DNA of 64,000 nt from Nymphaea colorata (lineage: Eukaryota > Streptophyta > Magnoliopsida > Nymphaeales > Nymphaeaceae): NCBI RefSeq assembly GCF_008831285.2, contig NC_045139.1, positions 10,946,704 through 11,010,703 of the forward strand, written 5' to 3'. Shown one piece after another: positions 24,486-37,639 of this stretch. The position numbers were made by a program, and so were the translations under genes. Position 1 is the first letter of the stretch. The number at the start of each line of letters is the position of its first letter. Below the pieces are notes generated by a model. That model was not told the DNA's origin and did not search any database. It worked only from the letters and a program-made list of their open reading frames with translations.

Positions 24486-25386
24486 TTGTACTTTCCAGAG
24501 AACCGTTCCTGAAAAATCATGATAGCAGAAATAATCCTTTAGATTGCCCCCATCTCCGCGAGATACACACAGCTTCGGGTTCTGAAGAGAATGATATCTG
24601 GAGATGAACCCATGCGTCGTCAGAGGGCCATGGCTAGGCCACTGCACTAACCTCCTTTCATTCACCAGTAGAGAAATGCAGGAAAAACCTTCTTGCAGTT
24701 GTGCCCTGTCTGCGTTACTTTTATTCTGGCATGCTCAACCAGTGTTGGTATCGGATGCACCACCCAGCCGAACGCACTGACGTTCATAGGCGGTGTGTCT
24801 TTGGCCTAATGTGCGTGCATCATAGCCAATGATATGCATGCATCAAGCCGGCGAGCGGTGCATGTGCATCGGGCTCCCACATTTTCTCATTGGATGTCTT
24901 TCTCTTTCCTCACCATTCATCTCTCTAGCCTCCACCGCCGCTCATCTCTCGTCGCCGGTCGCCCACCACCGGAAGCCCGCCGCTACTGCTTGTTTCTGTA
25001 CTGCCATCCATTTCTAGTAACTCTTTCTCTCCCTCTATTTTCAGGTTTCTTTGACACACTCCCTCCCCACATTCTTACTTTACTTGTATGTTGTTTTGAT
25101 TATTGTTTTTCACGACTAACACTAATTTTGTGAATGTTATATACATATAATTTTTTTGTCCTGATGATACTTACGCATATCACTGCACTACGCGTCCCTT
25201 GACAAACTTGGAACATCGCTTCGCAACAACAATTAACAACATTGTGCTCAACTTTGTTCCACAACACTGGCACTCACTTTGTCATCTTCAGCACTGTTGT
25301 CATCCAAACTAAATGTTCCACAGGCATTGGTCCAGATTGAATTCTTCCATAGAAGGGGGTCCTTCTAGAAAGAAGGACGTACAGTT

Positions 25387-25389
<3 letters not shown>

Positions 25390-25429
<40 letters not shown>
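25390..25429. repeat. (TA)n microsatellite
   Basis: 40 bp of perfect TA repeat between XRI1 and the upstream repeats. Confidence 0.97.
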
Positions 25430-25431
<2 letters not shown>

Positions 25432-26936
25432 CACATTTCCCTTTGAAATCCCACTGATTGTTCCTTTTTGGCACCATGAAAAACAATACAGACCTGTATT
25501 GCGGGAGATCAGTGTGCAGTATAGGCCAGAGACGATACCAATATGACATTTACATGAAATGTGAAAAAACGTATGCTTCCAGAATAAAATACTTTTACTT
25601 GATCGCAATAACTTCTATTAGAAAACTAAACAAGCACAAGCCCAGCCACATAACAGGAAAAAGGGCAGAAATTGTAAGATCTATCAGACAGCACTTTTAC
25701 AGGTTATATGCATAGCAATGTACCAGTCCCTGAAGTTATGGCAGAAAAGTTCATTTCCTAATAGCTGCTAGAGCAAGTCGCAGGTCAGTCATCATACATG
25801 CTGGGTATGATGCGTAAACAAACTCTTTTCACAAAAATCAGGCACAATATTTTGCTCTGAATGGTCGACACAACGGAACACTCATAATAAAATAGTCAAC
25901 AGTTTATAGCGAAACTTGGACTACTGATTAGATCAGATTAATAATGGATGGTTAAGGTTGCTAAAATTCCTGTCAGCTTATGATAAATGAAATAGACATG
26001 CCTGACAGGCTAACAATGTGTTTCATAAGATCAAGGATCCATCATCCAGTGCAGTAACAACAGATGTTTCCAAAGTTCAAATTTGGAAAAGCATCCACCG
26101 CCACCACAATGCAATGTACAAGGGCTGCAGAAGAGCTCTGAAAATAGGAAGAAAAACCATGTCCAAAGGGTGAAATGAGGATGTTGTGATCCAAATAAAA
26201 TCTGCTGTCTACAAAGAGTAACTGGGTAAGCAACTGGTAGAGAAACAGATTTTGAGAAAATCAACCATAAAACAGATAAAAAAAAAATCATATTTAAAAA
26301 CAGGAAGTTTGCACCTACTTGCACCTTTTCTTGGTTTGGCATTTGAAAGCCAAAACCACTGTGTAAGAGCACAAAAGCAATGTCTAATTAAAACCTCTTT
26401 CTTCCCATCAAGAAAGCCTAGGCCAGCAAAAGCTATAGCCTATAGGGATCTGAGTTCATGTTGCCCCTGATAGTAGTTGATGATTATGGTTCAATCTGGA
26501 CTAATCAGCAGCTTTTGTAGCTAATATGAAAGATACACCACGTTCACCTCTACTTATTTCTCCACATTCATCTCCACTTATTCCAAGGAAAAAAGAAAAA
26601 AAATGGGAACGTAATGAAGCTTCCCTAGAGAACCTCATAAGGAAAGAGATTTCAAATGCAAGGAATACCTAGATATGAACAGTTTTTTTTTTAGTGTTTC
26701 AAACAAAAAGCAGCCACTTTCCAGCAAGAATAACGGATCTCAAAGGCCAATCATAGACTAAAGCAGAGAAAAAAAGGTAAGAAAAGACACTTGCATGATA
26801 ATGGAATTCCAACAACAATTATATGCAAGATCTGTCATACCAAGAGTCAGAAACTACTGATGAAGAAAGCAACATTAAGGAGAAATCAAGTATTTGCAAC
26901 CCCAAAAAGTGCAGCTGGTGAAACTTGTCATTCTTT

Positions 26937-28895
26937 TCAACCTTTGGTTTTCATTATGGTAATGCTTCCTTTCCCTCCTTCTGTGTGGACTTTAGTTAAT
27001 GCAACAACGGGCTTCCCCGAGAATGCTGAAGTAGGATATGATGGGAGAGCCTCCTTGTTCTTCTTATGTTTTGATTTTGATGCTGGAGGCATAAGTATCC
27101 TTTGGTTGATATCTTTTAGTGTTACACCACCTTGCACTCCACATGGCTTGACGAGCGTGAAGGGATAAGCAACAGTAGTTGCTTTCATAGCAATTTTTGG
27201 AAATGATGAACCTGATATGAATGAACATACTTAGAAATAATGGTTTCTGCAGAATGCAGAGTGTAGACTTAATGGCAGCACCAAAAACCTCAGGAAGTTG
27301 ATAGCAGCAATAAGCACACAACATCCAGGAGAAAATACTGATAGTTGCCATGCTGGATTAAGTTCAGTTTTTTGGAACTAAAAGCAACTTGTCAACAGCT
27401 GCTACTAGCTTTTGAGTCATTCAATTTTGATAGAACTGCAGGTTTACTGGCTTTCCATTCAGATATGGATGGAGAAAAGGTTTCATAGATTTAACATGTA
27501 TGTAGGAATTATTGAACCATAAAATAGGTTACCTGTAAGATAGGTATGAGAAGCTTCAGTTGCAAAATCTTGCCGAGCATCCATTTCCGTTTCAGGTGGC
27601 ATATTGCAAAAGTCTTAAAAAGAACAAATCAAGCACACATTACGATCGAAATTTTACATATAAAAAGAATTTGGATGCACAACCAACAAGCATGTACCTG
27701 ATACTTTAAGTTGTTCCTCTGAAACACCCGAGCAGTTATTGCTGAAAAGAAAACCTCATAAGCTAAAAGTGTTACTTAGCTAAAAGTGTTACTCATCTTA
27801 GAAAACATGAAATGATTAGTACGTGAAAGTAGGAATTACATGTCATCTGAGCTGATCTGCATTTCCTGATCATTAAAGCACTCCATCATCCACCTGTCCG
27901 GTGACTGACCAGGGCTGCCACGTTCTTCTAGTAAAAAAGTAAATAGCTGGGAATCAGCAAAATGAACTCTATGCACATATGTGCAACCACACATGAAGGC
28001 CTAGCTTAGTGTTCATCAAGGAACTTCAGCATATGAAATTATGAATGTAATATAAGCATAATATTTAAATCTAATCAAGCAATGTGCCAGCTTTGGTGCA
28101 AGCAGAACCATGCACATGAACAAACACACAGAGGCACACACACTCAAACACACACAGACATGTCCATGTATAAGGAGAACAACCAGAAATATGTGAGGCC
28201 CAAAGCTGATCTTCAGGAACTGCATTGGAGAGATACACATCTCCACTTTCTTCAATCAAAGATTCCTCCCTGATCTGGTATAAAAATGATAAAATATTCA
28301 GTGCAATTGTACAACAACCAACACTAACACTAGCAGACCTCCAGTTACATATTAAATTTCATAGACCTTAGATTTAACAAAAGCAGAGGATGCATTCTCA
28401 TTCAAAACACATGCTGTTTCTGAAGAGAATTGCAGCATACGCCTCCTTTTTAATTGTGATGAAGAGCTCCTACGGTCTTCCATTTCCTTTTCAGTTACCA
28501 CTGCAACTTTAAAGTTCATGTTACGGTCTCCTGAATGAATTAAAAAAGTGCAGAAGCGAACAAACAGAGCAATCTCCTCTATCCATATAAATACAGCAAC
28601 TGGATACCTACCTTCATCCAGAAAAGAGGAAACAGGGCAATCAAAGCCAGCATAATCTTTTATCGGAGTTGCCTCATCAAACACGCACCATGAATCTTTG
28701 CCACTTTCATTTAGTTCCTCCCACAGACAATGTGAAATATCTAGACAAAGTTCAATACTAGTGTTTGAGAAACAAAAGGCTCTGATCAACAAACAAGTAG
28801 AATAAGAAGAAGGGCATTGAGCAGCACGTACCAAGTGGAGAATCAGACTGAAGCTGAATATCATCTTGCCACTCCCAAGGTTCGCTACTAACCAT
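26937..28895 (-). CDS. XRI1: XRI1-like protein (X-ray induced transcript 1)
   Basis: Eight exons on the minus strand: 28895-28832, 28740-28612, 28530-28367, 28274-28184, 27927-27840, 27741-27698, 27613-27533, 27211-26937. Phases fit throughout and give 936 bp, 311 aa, close to the roughly 300 aa of Arabidopsis XRI1. The diagnostic features are the N-terminal SEPWEWQ block, an internal basic KRRRMLQF motif that could serve in nuclear targeting, and the conserved C-terminus: KPCGVQGGVTLKDINQRI, then SAFSGKPVVALTK and TEGGKGSITIMKTKG. In Arabidopsis XRI1 is induced by X-rays, needed for meiosis and pollen development, and reported to bind MND1; the same role here is inferred. There is no enzyme domain. 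The exon 3 donor (AAG|GTCTAT) is weak, and reading through it stops after four residues. The ATG at 28895 is chosen because the WEWQ block follows immediately. An in-frame ATG at 28967 would add 24 unremarkable residues. Confidence 0.85.
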
Positions 28896-30000
28896 TTTCA
28901 CAGAAAGCAGGCGGAAGGATTGAATCAACGATTTATTATATATAGAGAAGTCAGTATTACCGTGCATTTGTCAACCAGGAGAATTTACCATATCAGTAAC
29001 TCCAATACTCCAGTAAGTTATTTAATATACTAAAAAAAAAAGTTGGTCCCCTTCTTTTGACAACAATCGCATCAGACAAAATCACGGAGCAGGAATCTTA
29101 ATGAAAAAAACGGAAAAGTTACAGTATCAACTACGATGCCAGGCCAACGACAGGACAAAGGGCAAACGAGAGGTAATATAAGATGCTGCAGATCTGACAG
29201 TAAATTTTCCAAAAAGCAAAAAAGAAGAAGGAATGTATGGTGGACAAAGACAGATGCTAAATTTAACGGAAATTTACAGAACCAAAACAATCAGATTGGA
29301 ACTCAATACTTCACATTCTCCAATCAAAAACTCGAAGGAGCACAGACGTACGAAGCCGTATTAAAAAAAATGCAACGATAGCAAAAGAGAAAAAAGGTTC
29401 TTGAACAACCACCAACTGGTTTCAGAACATTCAGAAAATGGGCATCCCCAAAAAACATATAGTCGAGCGACTAAGGCCACAAAAGGTTTCTAACGGACAG
29501 TAAAACAGAAAAGCTGTATATGAAGAAGATATCTGTCCATACAAGAGGCAATAAGAAATCATTACTTCTCCTTGGAGAAACCAACTATAATGAAGTCTCT
29601 GCAGAGGAGAAAATTACCCTGCATTCACCACATCCATGTTCTGGTGGCATGGCGGACTTGTCCTCGACATCGGCAGTGTCTGATGACAAATTAACAATGC
29701 CCCAGATCATTTAAATAACTGTTCGATCCAAAAACTGCTTAGTGGTATCTCTCGCTCTCTCTCTCTCTCTTGTTACTGGTTCTGTTTTAAGACGAGCGCG
29801 AGAGCCAAAGAGAAAAATATCTTCTAGTCACAGCGTCTTCCCTTTCCCCTGCAGCAAAACGGAGAGAGAGAGAGAGAAAGAGAGAGATAAAAGAGTTCTG
29901 GTTCTCTCTTGGGGGCAACACAGAAAGAGGACTACTCTTGGGGAGAGGGACGGATGCCAAAAGAGAAAGTAGAGGCTACCACTCTCCTTGACTGAGAGAG
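28896..30000 (-). promoter_or_regulatory. Upstream region of XRI1, possible leader
   Basis: No further coding exon was recognised. CT/GA-rich runs at about 29743-29772 and 29862-29890 resemble plant 5' leaders and could be a spliced first exon of XRI1. A nearer TATATATAA on the minus strand (about 28936-28944) would leave almost no leader. The two possibilities cannot be separated by sequence alone. Confidence 0.35.
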
Positions 30001-31439
30001 TAATGGTCGGTTACATTCCTATATCTGATTATGCAATGTGATTAAGAATTCGTTACATATTAATCTACAAAGAACACTAATTCATTAATTAATTAAACTG
30101 GTATTAGTGAATGGAGCACAGCCAGGTCCCTTCCTTAGTATACTGATAATAATAGAGGCCGTGGCCTAATCATCATTTATATACATATTAAATATTGTGA
30201 GAGCAAAGACCAGCAGCTTCTTACTCTTTTTACATCATAAATATTGAGCATTTGACTAACATGGGACCCCAACCTTTTTCATTTCCAGATTTTCACAATA
30301 CCAACAAAAATTATATATATTTTTAATTTATTTAAAAGAAGACATGTTTCCAAGAATATATTGAAATAACAAACTAATTCATGAAATGACAAACAAAGAA
30401 GTTGTCATTTAGTATAAAGGATGAAACAGTAGCTAAGGGCAATATTAACCCTTATGGGAAAGTTTGGTCTTTTGGGGAACTGATGAGGACATTTCAGTCT
30501 GCTCGAGGATGAAGGCTGCAAAACACTCGGCTGAATTATCGGCCACGGCCGTCGCTTTTTACAGTTTACTTCCGGAGCATACGACTCCATTAAAGACACT
30601 CTCTTTTACTTTTGGGGCTCAGATGATCACCACTTTCGAAGTACAGTAAATCCGTGTGCTATTTCCTTTAACACCATCATCTTTGAAGAAAATGACAAGC
30701 ACAATGTCAGAGACGTCCATGGATCTGTACCCATGTAGGCCTTTCCCAATGTTTACATGTTGAAATTTGAATAAAAAATAAGATAAATGTTTATGTCATG
30801 TCCTTCTGAATTCAAATTCACAATCTAAATTTGATTCAAGCTCGACTTTTGAACCAAATTTGATATGAATATTGCAAAATATGATTATTTTCACATCATT
30901 GGTTTGAAATATTTGATTGTTTATATGTATAGGTGTCTTTAAAGATATTGAAGTTTTTGAATCAATGCTCCTATAGCTAAAATTTTTAGCTCCGTCAATG
31001 ATTGGATATAATATATTTATTTAAAACTAAATCTGATTTCAATCAAGATCTCTATCCAATTAGATATTTGCTGAAATTTGAATCTCGCCTTGGATTTCAA
31101 TCTTATTCCATAACCCTTTTCCCCCTATATCTTACCTTTTTGAAGCAATTGAGTAGAATATCGAATCCAAGTCTAATATCTAGGATTGAATTGTTCTCTT
31201 CCTTTCATTTTTCTCTTTCAAATTTGCCTTTACACTTACAGTGTTTTAATCTTTGCTATAGCTCATTTCTATTAGTGTTTTCAAGTACATCTCTAAAAAA
31301 GATTGAACACTTATATGATGTATGCAGACACATGTAAAACAATGAATAAGAGTACATGGTACCGCTTATAAATATTTATGTGCATTTTATAGCAAGCAAG
31401 TCATAAAACACTCATAACTAACTGATAAAAGGTAAGCCT

Positions 31440-31735
31440 GTGACATTACTTTTGTATTAAAGATTATGAAAGATATTCAATGGTATGTAAAAGGGGTTGT
31501 TAAATAGTTGGTTGTTCTGGTTTCTAGTTTTTTTAAGGCAAAAACTGAAACACTGCTAAGAGGTGGATTGAGGAGTCTAGTATTAAAAATTGCAAGACAT
31601 CTTCAATGCCTTATAAAAGATGTTGTTAACTGGTTGGTTGTTCTGGTTTCTATCCTTTTCAAAAATAAAACTAAAATTGTTATGAGACGGGTTAAAATCC
31701 ACCAAGGCTTGAGCCTGGTGTGAGAATGGGCCGGA
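31440..31735 (+). mobile_element. Relic of a TRIM-like LTR pair
   Basis: Two partial copies of the LTR found at 39354-39819. The first (about 31450-31575) has 'ggttgttaaatagttggttg' and 'ctgctaagaggtgg' but lacks its 3' end. The second (about 31576-31735) has 'tctagtattaaa', 'gttgttaactggttggttg', 'gagacgggtt' and 'ctggtgtgagaatg'. No internal region or primer site is preserved. Confidence 0.6.
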
Positions 31736-32769
31736 TCCTTTTAAGTCTCTGGTTCTATTCCATAGTTTCAAAGCCTTATTTAAACCGATGCAGCGTTCAA
31801 CCAAACTTTGGAGGCAACATGAAACCCTAGGGCTATCGTGTTAAAGGCGGTAAGATTTTTTGACAAAGAAGTATGGGGCCCTCGTTTTAGGAAGACGAGA
31901 AAAAGGCTTCAATTATTTTGAATGCGATATATTGCCAAACCTGAGAGGTGCAAGTTTATTATTCATGGGCATAGATTGTTGAGGCACTCTTTCAGTCGAT
32001 TAAGAAATTTAGTCCCCTCATCAATGCTGGCCTTCAAACAAATGGATGCTCACCTCTAAGTCTAAAGTTCTTGTTCTTGGCATTAGACATTTAGTTCCTA
32101 CATGTTGGATCTGAAATCTGGATCTGCATATGATGGGCAGAATCTAAACCCACTTTAATTTGAAGGATAATTAGCAGTCATTTGGTAATAGTAACATATT
32201 ATTACTGCCCCATGAATGGGTAAATTCATGGAATACTAAAATAGTGGTTCTATAAATCTGTATTATTTTTTAAGACAGATTCATGAAACACTAACAATAT
32301 CTTATTACAATGTTGTCTCGTATTGATGCAAGTAGCTGTCCGAAGCCTTTTGAAATGAGCAAGATCTCTCTATTTCATTTAAGAAATAAAAATCTCTTTG
32401 GAATATGTGACAGAGCGTCACAAAGAATACGAAGCTTGTGGATAGAGATGTTTGCTTTTCAAGATCACCTAATTATTTGAATAAAAAAGCTGCTTACTTG
32501 CCCTTTGAACACTACTAGACTCAAATTCAATCCTACTGTCCGTCTGATTGAATTGAGTAAGCAAACAAGCCCCTTAATAAGGATAAGATAGTAAAAGTGA
32601 AAAAAAAAAAAAGAAAAAAAAGCTTTCTAAAATGACAAAATTGCCCTTACGAAAATGAAAAATCCCATAAAAATAAAAGCTCCAAAAGGATGTTTGATTG
32701 ACAGTTAGGTGAGATGATATATATTGTCACCGGGTTGAAAGCCAAAGCTCTCACCTTCTTTCCATCTTT

Positions 32770-33052
32770 GCAGCTGTTGGTTGACTCACCGAGTTGGCTT
32801 GAAAATCGCCTGAGTCAATTCGGATCACTAGAAAACTTGGCCATGAGCCAAGGTTTGCCCGGTTGCCCCTGACTGGCCCTTGACTCGACTCGAGTCGCCC
32901 CTAACTCGGGTCTTGACTCACCCATAATTCGAGCCTTGACTCACCCAATTCAGGTTATTTTAAACCTCAACTGAGTCGATGAATCAACTCGCTAACTCGA
33001 TGATTCAGTTGTCAGTCGATCCGAGTTTGAGTCACGAGTTTGCCAACTATGA
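32770..33052. repeat. Relative of the TTGGCAAAC element
   Basis: The right end 'cgagtttgccaactatg' is identical to that of the element at 24229-24485, and the interior has the same 'actcgg/gagtcg' vocabulary. The left end is degenerate ('gttggttgactcaccgag'). Confidence 0.5.
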
Positions 33053-33536
33053 CTTTCTATGCATTGGGGAGATGTCCTGTTATGTTTCAACTTGCATATC
33101 AATCGTCCTTTTTATGGTAAAGGGAGTTTGCGTCCCCCTTAAAAACTGAATGTCAATTTGATTGACCTCACATTACCTAATCTCTTCATGTCTCTCATCT
33201 CTAGTTCCCTTTATTAAAGAGCCAACAATTATTGACATAAAAAGAATACCAATGCAAGTTGATGGCACATTTAGAATAAAAACTTGTTTCTGAACATGAT
33301 CTGATTGCAAATAATCAAATTTTGGTTTCTTTCCTATGCAAAAAAATTAATTTATTATAGACAATCATTTTTTTTTTCAATTTATAGTGAACAGGTAGTA
33401 TAATTATTGTGATGCCACAGTATGAAGAGACCGTATACCACCTAATAGAACTGTTCTAAGAGGTAAACCTAAACTCAGGTAGTATTATGGATAAGAATGT
33501 CAACAGATCGAATGTAACATTCACTATATCTAATTT

Positions 33537-33700
33537 ATCATATGTTCACATTATTCATATTTGAATTTGGATTGGCATAAGAATGAAGAAAAAATTATGT
33601 CATATTCCAATCTCTAATTAATCATATGTTCACATATTCATATCTAAATTTGGACTTGGCATACGAATGAAGAAAAAATTGTATCTATTTGAATCCGAAT
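33537..33700. repeat. Tandem duplication, period about 84 bp
   Basis: Two copies share 'atcatatgttcacat', 'atttgga', 'ttggcata' and 'gaatgaagaaaaaatt' in the same order, with 'atcatatg' at 33537 and 33621. Confidence 0.75.
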
Positions 33701-35396
33701 TTTATATTCACAACCCAATCTAAATCATATTGTTATATATTAAAAACAGATTTTTAAAATGTACAAATACATAATATAAGTCTACTTATTTAAAACTAAA
33801 TCCAAATCCAATGGGGTGTTTTTTTAAAGCTGGATTCACTTTTTCATGTCTGGTTTTTTTTGAAGCAGCTCAACAGATCTCCAATCCAAATCTGATGCAT
33901 TGACATCCCAATTATAAAGACTATCTACGCCAAAAGTAGCAGCCTTATGATTGTCGTAGACAAATCATGTACATGTTCTTATATCTTTTGGTAGCAACTT
34001 AAAGAAAGTGGGTCAAGTCTGGGCTCTATCTTTATACTGTCTAGCTTTTTTCTGGTTCCTTTTCATGAGGATTTAATGTTCAGAGTCCATTGTCATCCTC
34101 ATCATCATAGAAAAGAAAAAATCTAGAAAAAAAATTTATTAACAACTCCTACGTAATAATTTTACTTTTAGTTATGTGTTCATGTGGGCATGAATGTATG
34201 TGTGCATAATTCTAGGGTTTTCAACTAAGTTTTGTTCCTAAGGGGTCATTTAGTTTAGAAGTAAGGTCACTTGAATCTGTTTCAACGATTACGCTCTTTA
34301 CAGCTACTGAGTGTTCCTGCTACCAAACTACCCTTAAGTAACAGAGAAAGCGCGAGAGTTTCACCTCAAAATAACAAGCAAATTATTTCTTATATTCATA
34401 TTTTGACTAAGTAAAAAATAAAAGAAAATGGCCGGTCAAAATTTTCTACCTAGGGGCAGGTGTAGTGGACCGAACCATGAGTCTGCCTTTACAGAGGGCA
34501 AGGACCCAGACTGGGCTTGTGTCAGGGCTCACATGGCTCATGGCCCAGGTGTGGTGCAGCTGCTACAGTACATAAAGATCATGCTCGGGTACAACACAAT
34601 CGACGGCTTTGGTAGTTGGGACATTTAAGAAGTCAAAAGTACATGATTTCCATAACAAGCAAAAGAAGCATGAGTTTTTTTTTTTCGGAAGAAAAAAAAG
34701 GGACCAGAAAGTTTAAAATATATTAGGATAAGGAGGGAACAAGATGCCAAAATTTAGCACTTAGTACCCTTTTTTTAAATGACATTCATCCTTTTTTAAG
34801 ACATCTAATTGAAGACTTGATTATCAGGGCAAGCATATGTTCAATTTTAATTAGGTCGACTATATATAACATATTGTTATTCATTCAAATGGCAAAGTTT
34901 TAGAACTTGATTTCATTGGTTAAGCTGATTAAGACTTTATGATGTCATGGGTAGTTATGTTTTCGTTACCATAGTTTGAAACTCATAATTGTGAATATTT
35001 TTCTTTAAAAAGTAATACAAATGTGTAGATCATATGCGAAAAACAGCCAATGATCAATACCTAAATTATGTTATTTTAATGTCCAGATGGCATTTTATGC
35101 CGACCAAAAAAGAGTCCAAGAATAACAAAAACCTTTTTTTAATTTCTTTTTTACTCCTTTTCTTATGTGCGATAATTAACTTTTCTAGAAAAAAAAAATC
35201 ATTCATTCTTACAATTGAAACTTGTTACCATTTAACAATAAAACACTCAACTATTTTGCCCAATTTTCATTTCCAAGTTTTATGCCATAAAAACTTTAAA
35301 GATATTTCCTCAAGATATTTTGATGCCCATCAAACACCATAAGGGTGGAGATATCCGTGTGGTAATAACTCTAATCATGTAAATTAGTCTAAGACC

Positions 35397-35560
35397 AGGG
35401 GCGGAGTTAAGGTGGGGTTTGCATAGGCCCTGACCCCACCTTATTTTTTTTTAATTTACATGTAAATTTTAAAAAAAATTACTTGTTTTATATAAAAATT
35501 TTGAAAAACTTTAATTTGATCCTCCTTATAAAAAAATTCTGGCTCTACCTTGTCTAAATT
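35397..35560 (+). repeat. Dispersed GGGGCGGAG-type repeat, plus orientation
   Basis: Begins 'ggggcggagttaaggt' and continues through a T run and 'tacatgtaaattttaaaaaa' to 'acttgttttatataaaaatt'. This is the plus-strand counterpart of 22595-22765. Shorter fragments with similar openings occur near 17945, 36443 and 59202. Confidence 0.65.
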
Positions 35561-36297
35561 GTCACTGAAATACTTTCAAGCTTTTGGAGAAGAAAGAAAA
35601 TTGTAGCAGTAATGGCAATTCCATATCATTGCTGGGGATGCCTCCCATGGCTCAGTTCTAGTCTAGAAGGGATGATGAACCATAAATTTTCCTTTCTAGG
35701 AAACAGGGATGTATTGGTCAAAGCCGCGTGATATCATGAAAAAGAAGAAGAAGATGAAGAAAACACACACGGATTTTTAAGTAGTTCAGAGACCAAAGTT
35801 CTCCTAATTTATGGCTGTACATAGTCTTTTACTAACTAGAATAAATGAAGAATATACTGCCTCTCTTACATAAGGGTTGGGCAACACCACAAAATGATAA
35901 AATTACAAGGATGCCCTTAAATTTTCAACTCAAGTTAGATCTACATAAGTTAAGTTGTATTTATTTCATCGTGGATCTGATATCCTAGGATCTTAAATGC
36001 ATGAACTTAAGATCAGAACACCCTCCACACCCAAAGAAAGAAAAAATCTGACTTTAAATCCGTGGTAGTATGGATTTAAAAACAATGATACTGAGATCCT
36101 CAATTTGTTTAAAGTAAAGATCTCCCAAAAATATACCTTTTTATGCAGCCTCGGATCTTATCAAGCGTAACCATAGGGAAACCTATTTGTGCTTATTGAT
36201 TCACCTCCCGAGGAGTAGCGAAAGCAATTGAGGGTGATCTTGTGCATCCCCGGCGATCAGGGAAGCCTATTAAATAAAGGGAGGAGATTTTGTTTTG

Positions 36298-36405
36298 CCA
36301 AGATAACTCTCACTCCTAAATGCAATTCAATTCTATGTTTGTTAGAATGGAAAGGGAGAGAATTCATTTTTCCAAGACAACTCTCACTCCAAAATGCAAT
36401 TCCAT
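36298..36405. repeat. Tandem duplication, period 74 bp
   Basis: 'aactctcactccnaaatgcaa' occurs in both copies, the copies starting at 36298 and 36372. Confidence 0.75.
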
Positions 36406-37209
36406 TGATTGGAGTGAAGTATTGATCTCACCAATACATCGGTGGCGGAGCCAATATTTTTGGTCAGTGGGGCACTTGTGTAAGTGATACAACTTTGGTG
36501 TGGACACTGCATATAAATTTAAAGTCGTAACAACGTAAGGTGAATACATTATAATGAAATTTTTGATAGGCCAATAAGTAGCTTCGTTACTGCAATACAC
36601 CTCTTTTCAAACTTACTGCAAAGAAGAACACCATCTGCATGTGATAGCAAAGCTGGGTAACAACTACATTCAATTGGTAAGGTCACAAAGGGTCCCCCTA
36701 CCTGTGGAGGGCATTAACCATATTGAATGAGAGGTTAATGAAAGAAACAAAGCATTTTATCCACCAATGATGTATCAAAACCATGGACTAAGAAAGAGTG
36801 CCAATTAACCTGCCTTCCACATGTTGAGATCTAGAGAAGCTTCAAATAGCAACATGAAGGGATCTTATAATGCATGAAATCCTTTTTATGTTTTGTTCAT
36901 CAAATGCATGCATTTATTCACATTGTTATTGATTAAACCCCATGATTCTATTGGTTGATGTGCCAAGGAGCTTGGTTTCAGATTTGGTGTAACTTGGAGC
37001 TAAACTAAAGAACATATGGTGTTTTTCGTGCCTCGGGGCGAATACAAAGAAGATCTTAATCCATAGTCACCTCAGGGTCACCAAATGTTGGTTCATGGCC
37101 AAAGCTTGAACCTTTTTTCAAAAGTGTTCCACCATCACAAGTGAAATGCCTTAACACCCAAGTTGCCCTCAACTTTCACTCCTTCTTAATCCTCTAGGGA
37201 GTTTTGTCA

Positions 37210-37639
37210 TTAGGGCTGCACACGAGCCGAGTCGAGCCTAAGCTTGGCCAGCTCGAGCTCGAGCTCGGCTCAAATTCGAGTCGAGCTCCTTATAGCAAGC
37301 TCAAGCTTGACTTGACTACATAAAATCAAGCTCGAACTCGATCTGTTTAACCCATTTAACTCGTTTAACATTAACTCGTGTAACTCGTTTAACTCAAGTA
37401 AGCATTTAACTTGTGTAACTTGTAAAACCGGTTTTGACAATATTATGTAGAATACTGGTTTACGAGTTGAGTTGAGTATACACGAATTGAGTTCCTGAAA
37501 CTCGAACTCGTCTCATTTATCGTTGAGTATCTTTGTAAGCTCGAACTCGGCTCGCTTATAAACAAGTCGAGCATGAGTTGAGTTTTTTCGAACGAGTTCA
37601 AATCGAGCCTGAGTTGGCTCGGCTCGTTGTGCAACCCTA
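37210..37639. mobile_element. 430-bp TIR element with 7-bp target duplication
   Basis: The left end TTAGGGCTGCACACGAGCC faces the right end GGCTCGTTGTGCAACCCTA. Both flanks carry TTTGTCA (37203-37209 and 37640-37646). The interior is rich in 'gctcgagctcg'. No transposase is encoded, so this is a MITE-like non-autonomous element. A 7-8 bp duplication would suit hAT or related superfamilies; the assignment is tentative. Confidence 0.7.

Larger units (their letters stand above)
19900..26936. other. Gene-free interval between PAP15 and XRI1
   Basis: It contains long (TA)n tracts, AT-rich degenerate repeats with 'tttgaattcaaat'-type words (about 20090-20280, 22300-22450, 23500-23830), a dispersed repeat at 22630-22760 and a TIR-like element at 24229-24485. 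The part next to 26937 should include the XRI1 3' UTR. None of the short open frames has recognisable protein character. Confidence 0.6.

Noticed and set aside
24829..25133. Overlapping 62- and 99-aa frames rich in Ser, His and Leu
   Set aside because: Low-complexity composition, no domain, no continuing exon.
28100..28165. CA-rich stretch as a possible regulatory or Z-DNA element
   Set aside because: A short imperfect CA/CACACA run inside an XRI1 intron, an ordinary microsatellite.
34428..34628. 66-aa frame beginning MAGQNFLPRG
   Set aside because: No recognisable family, no splice partner or promoter signal, and surrounded by repeats.
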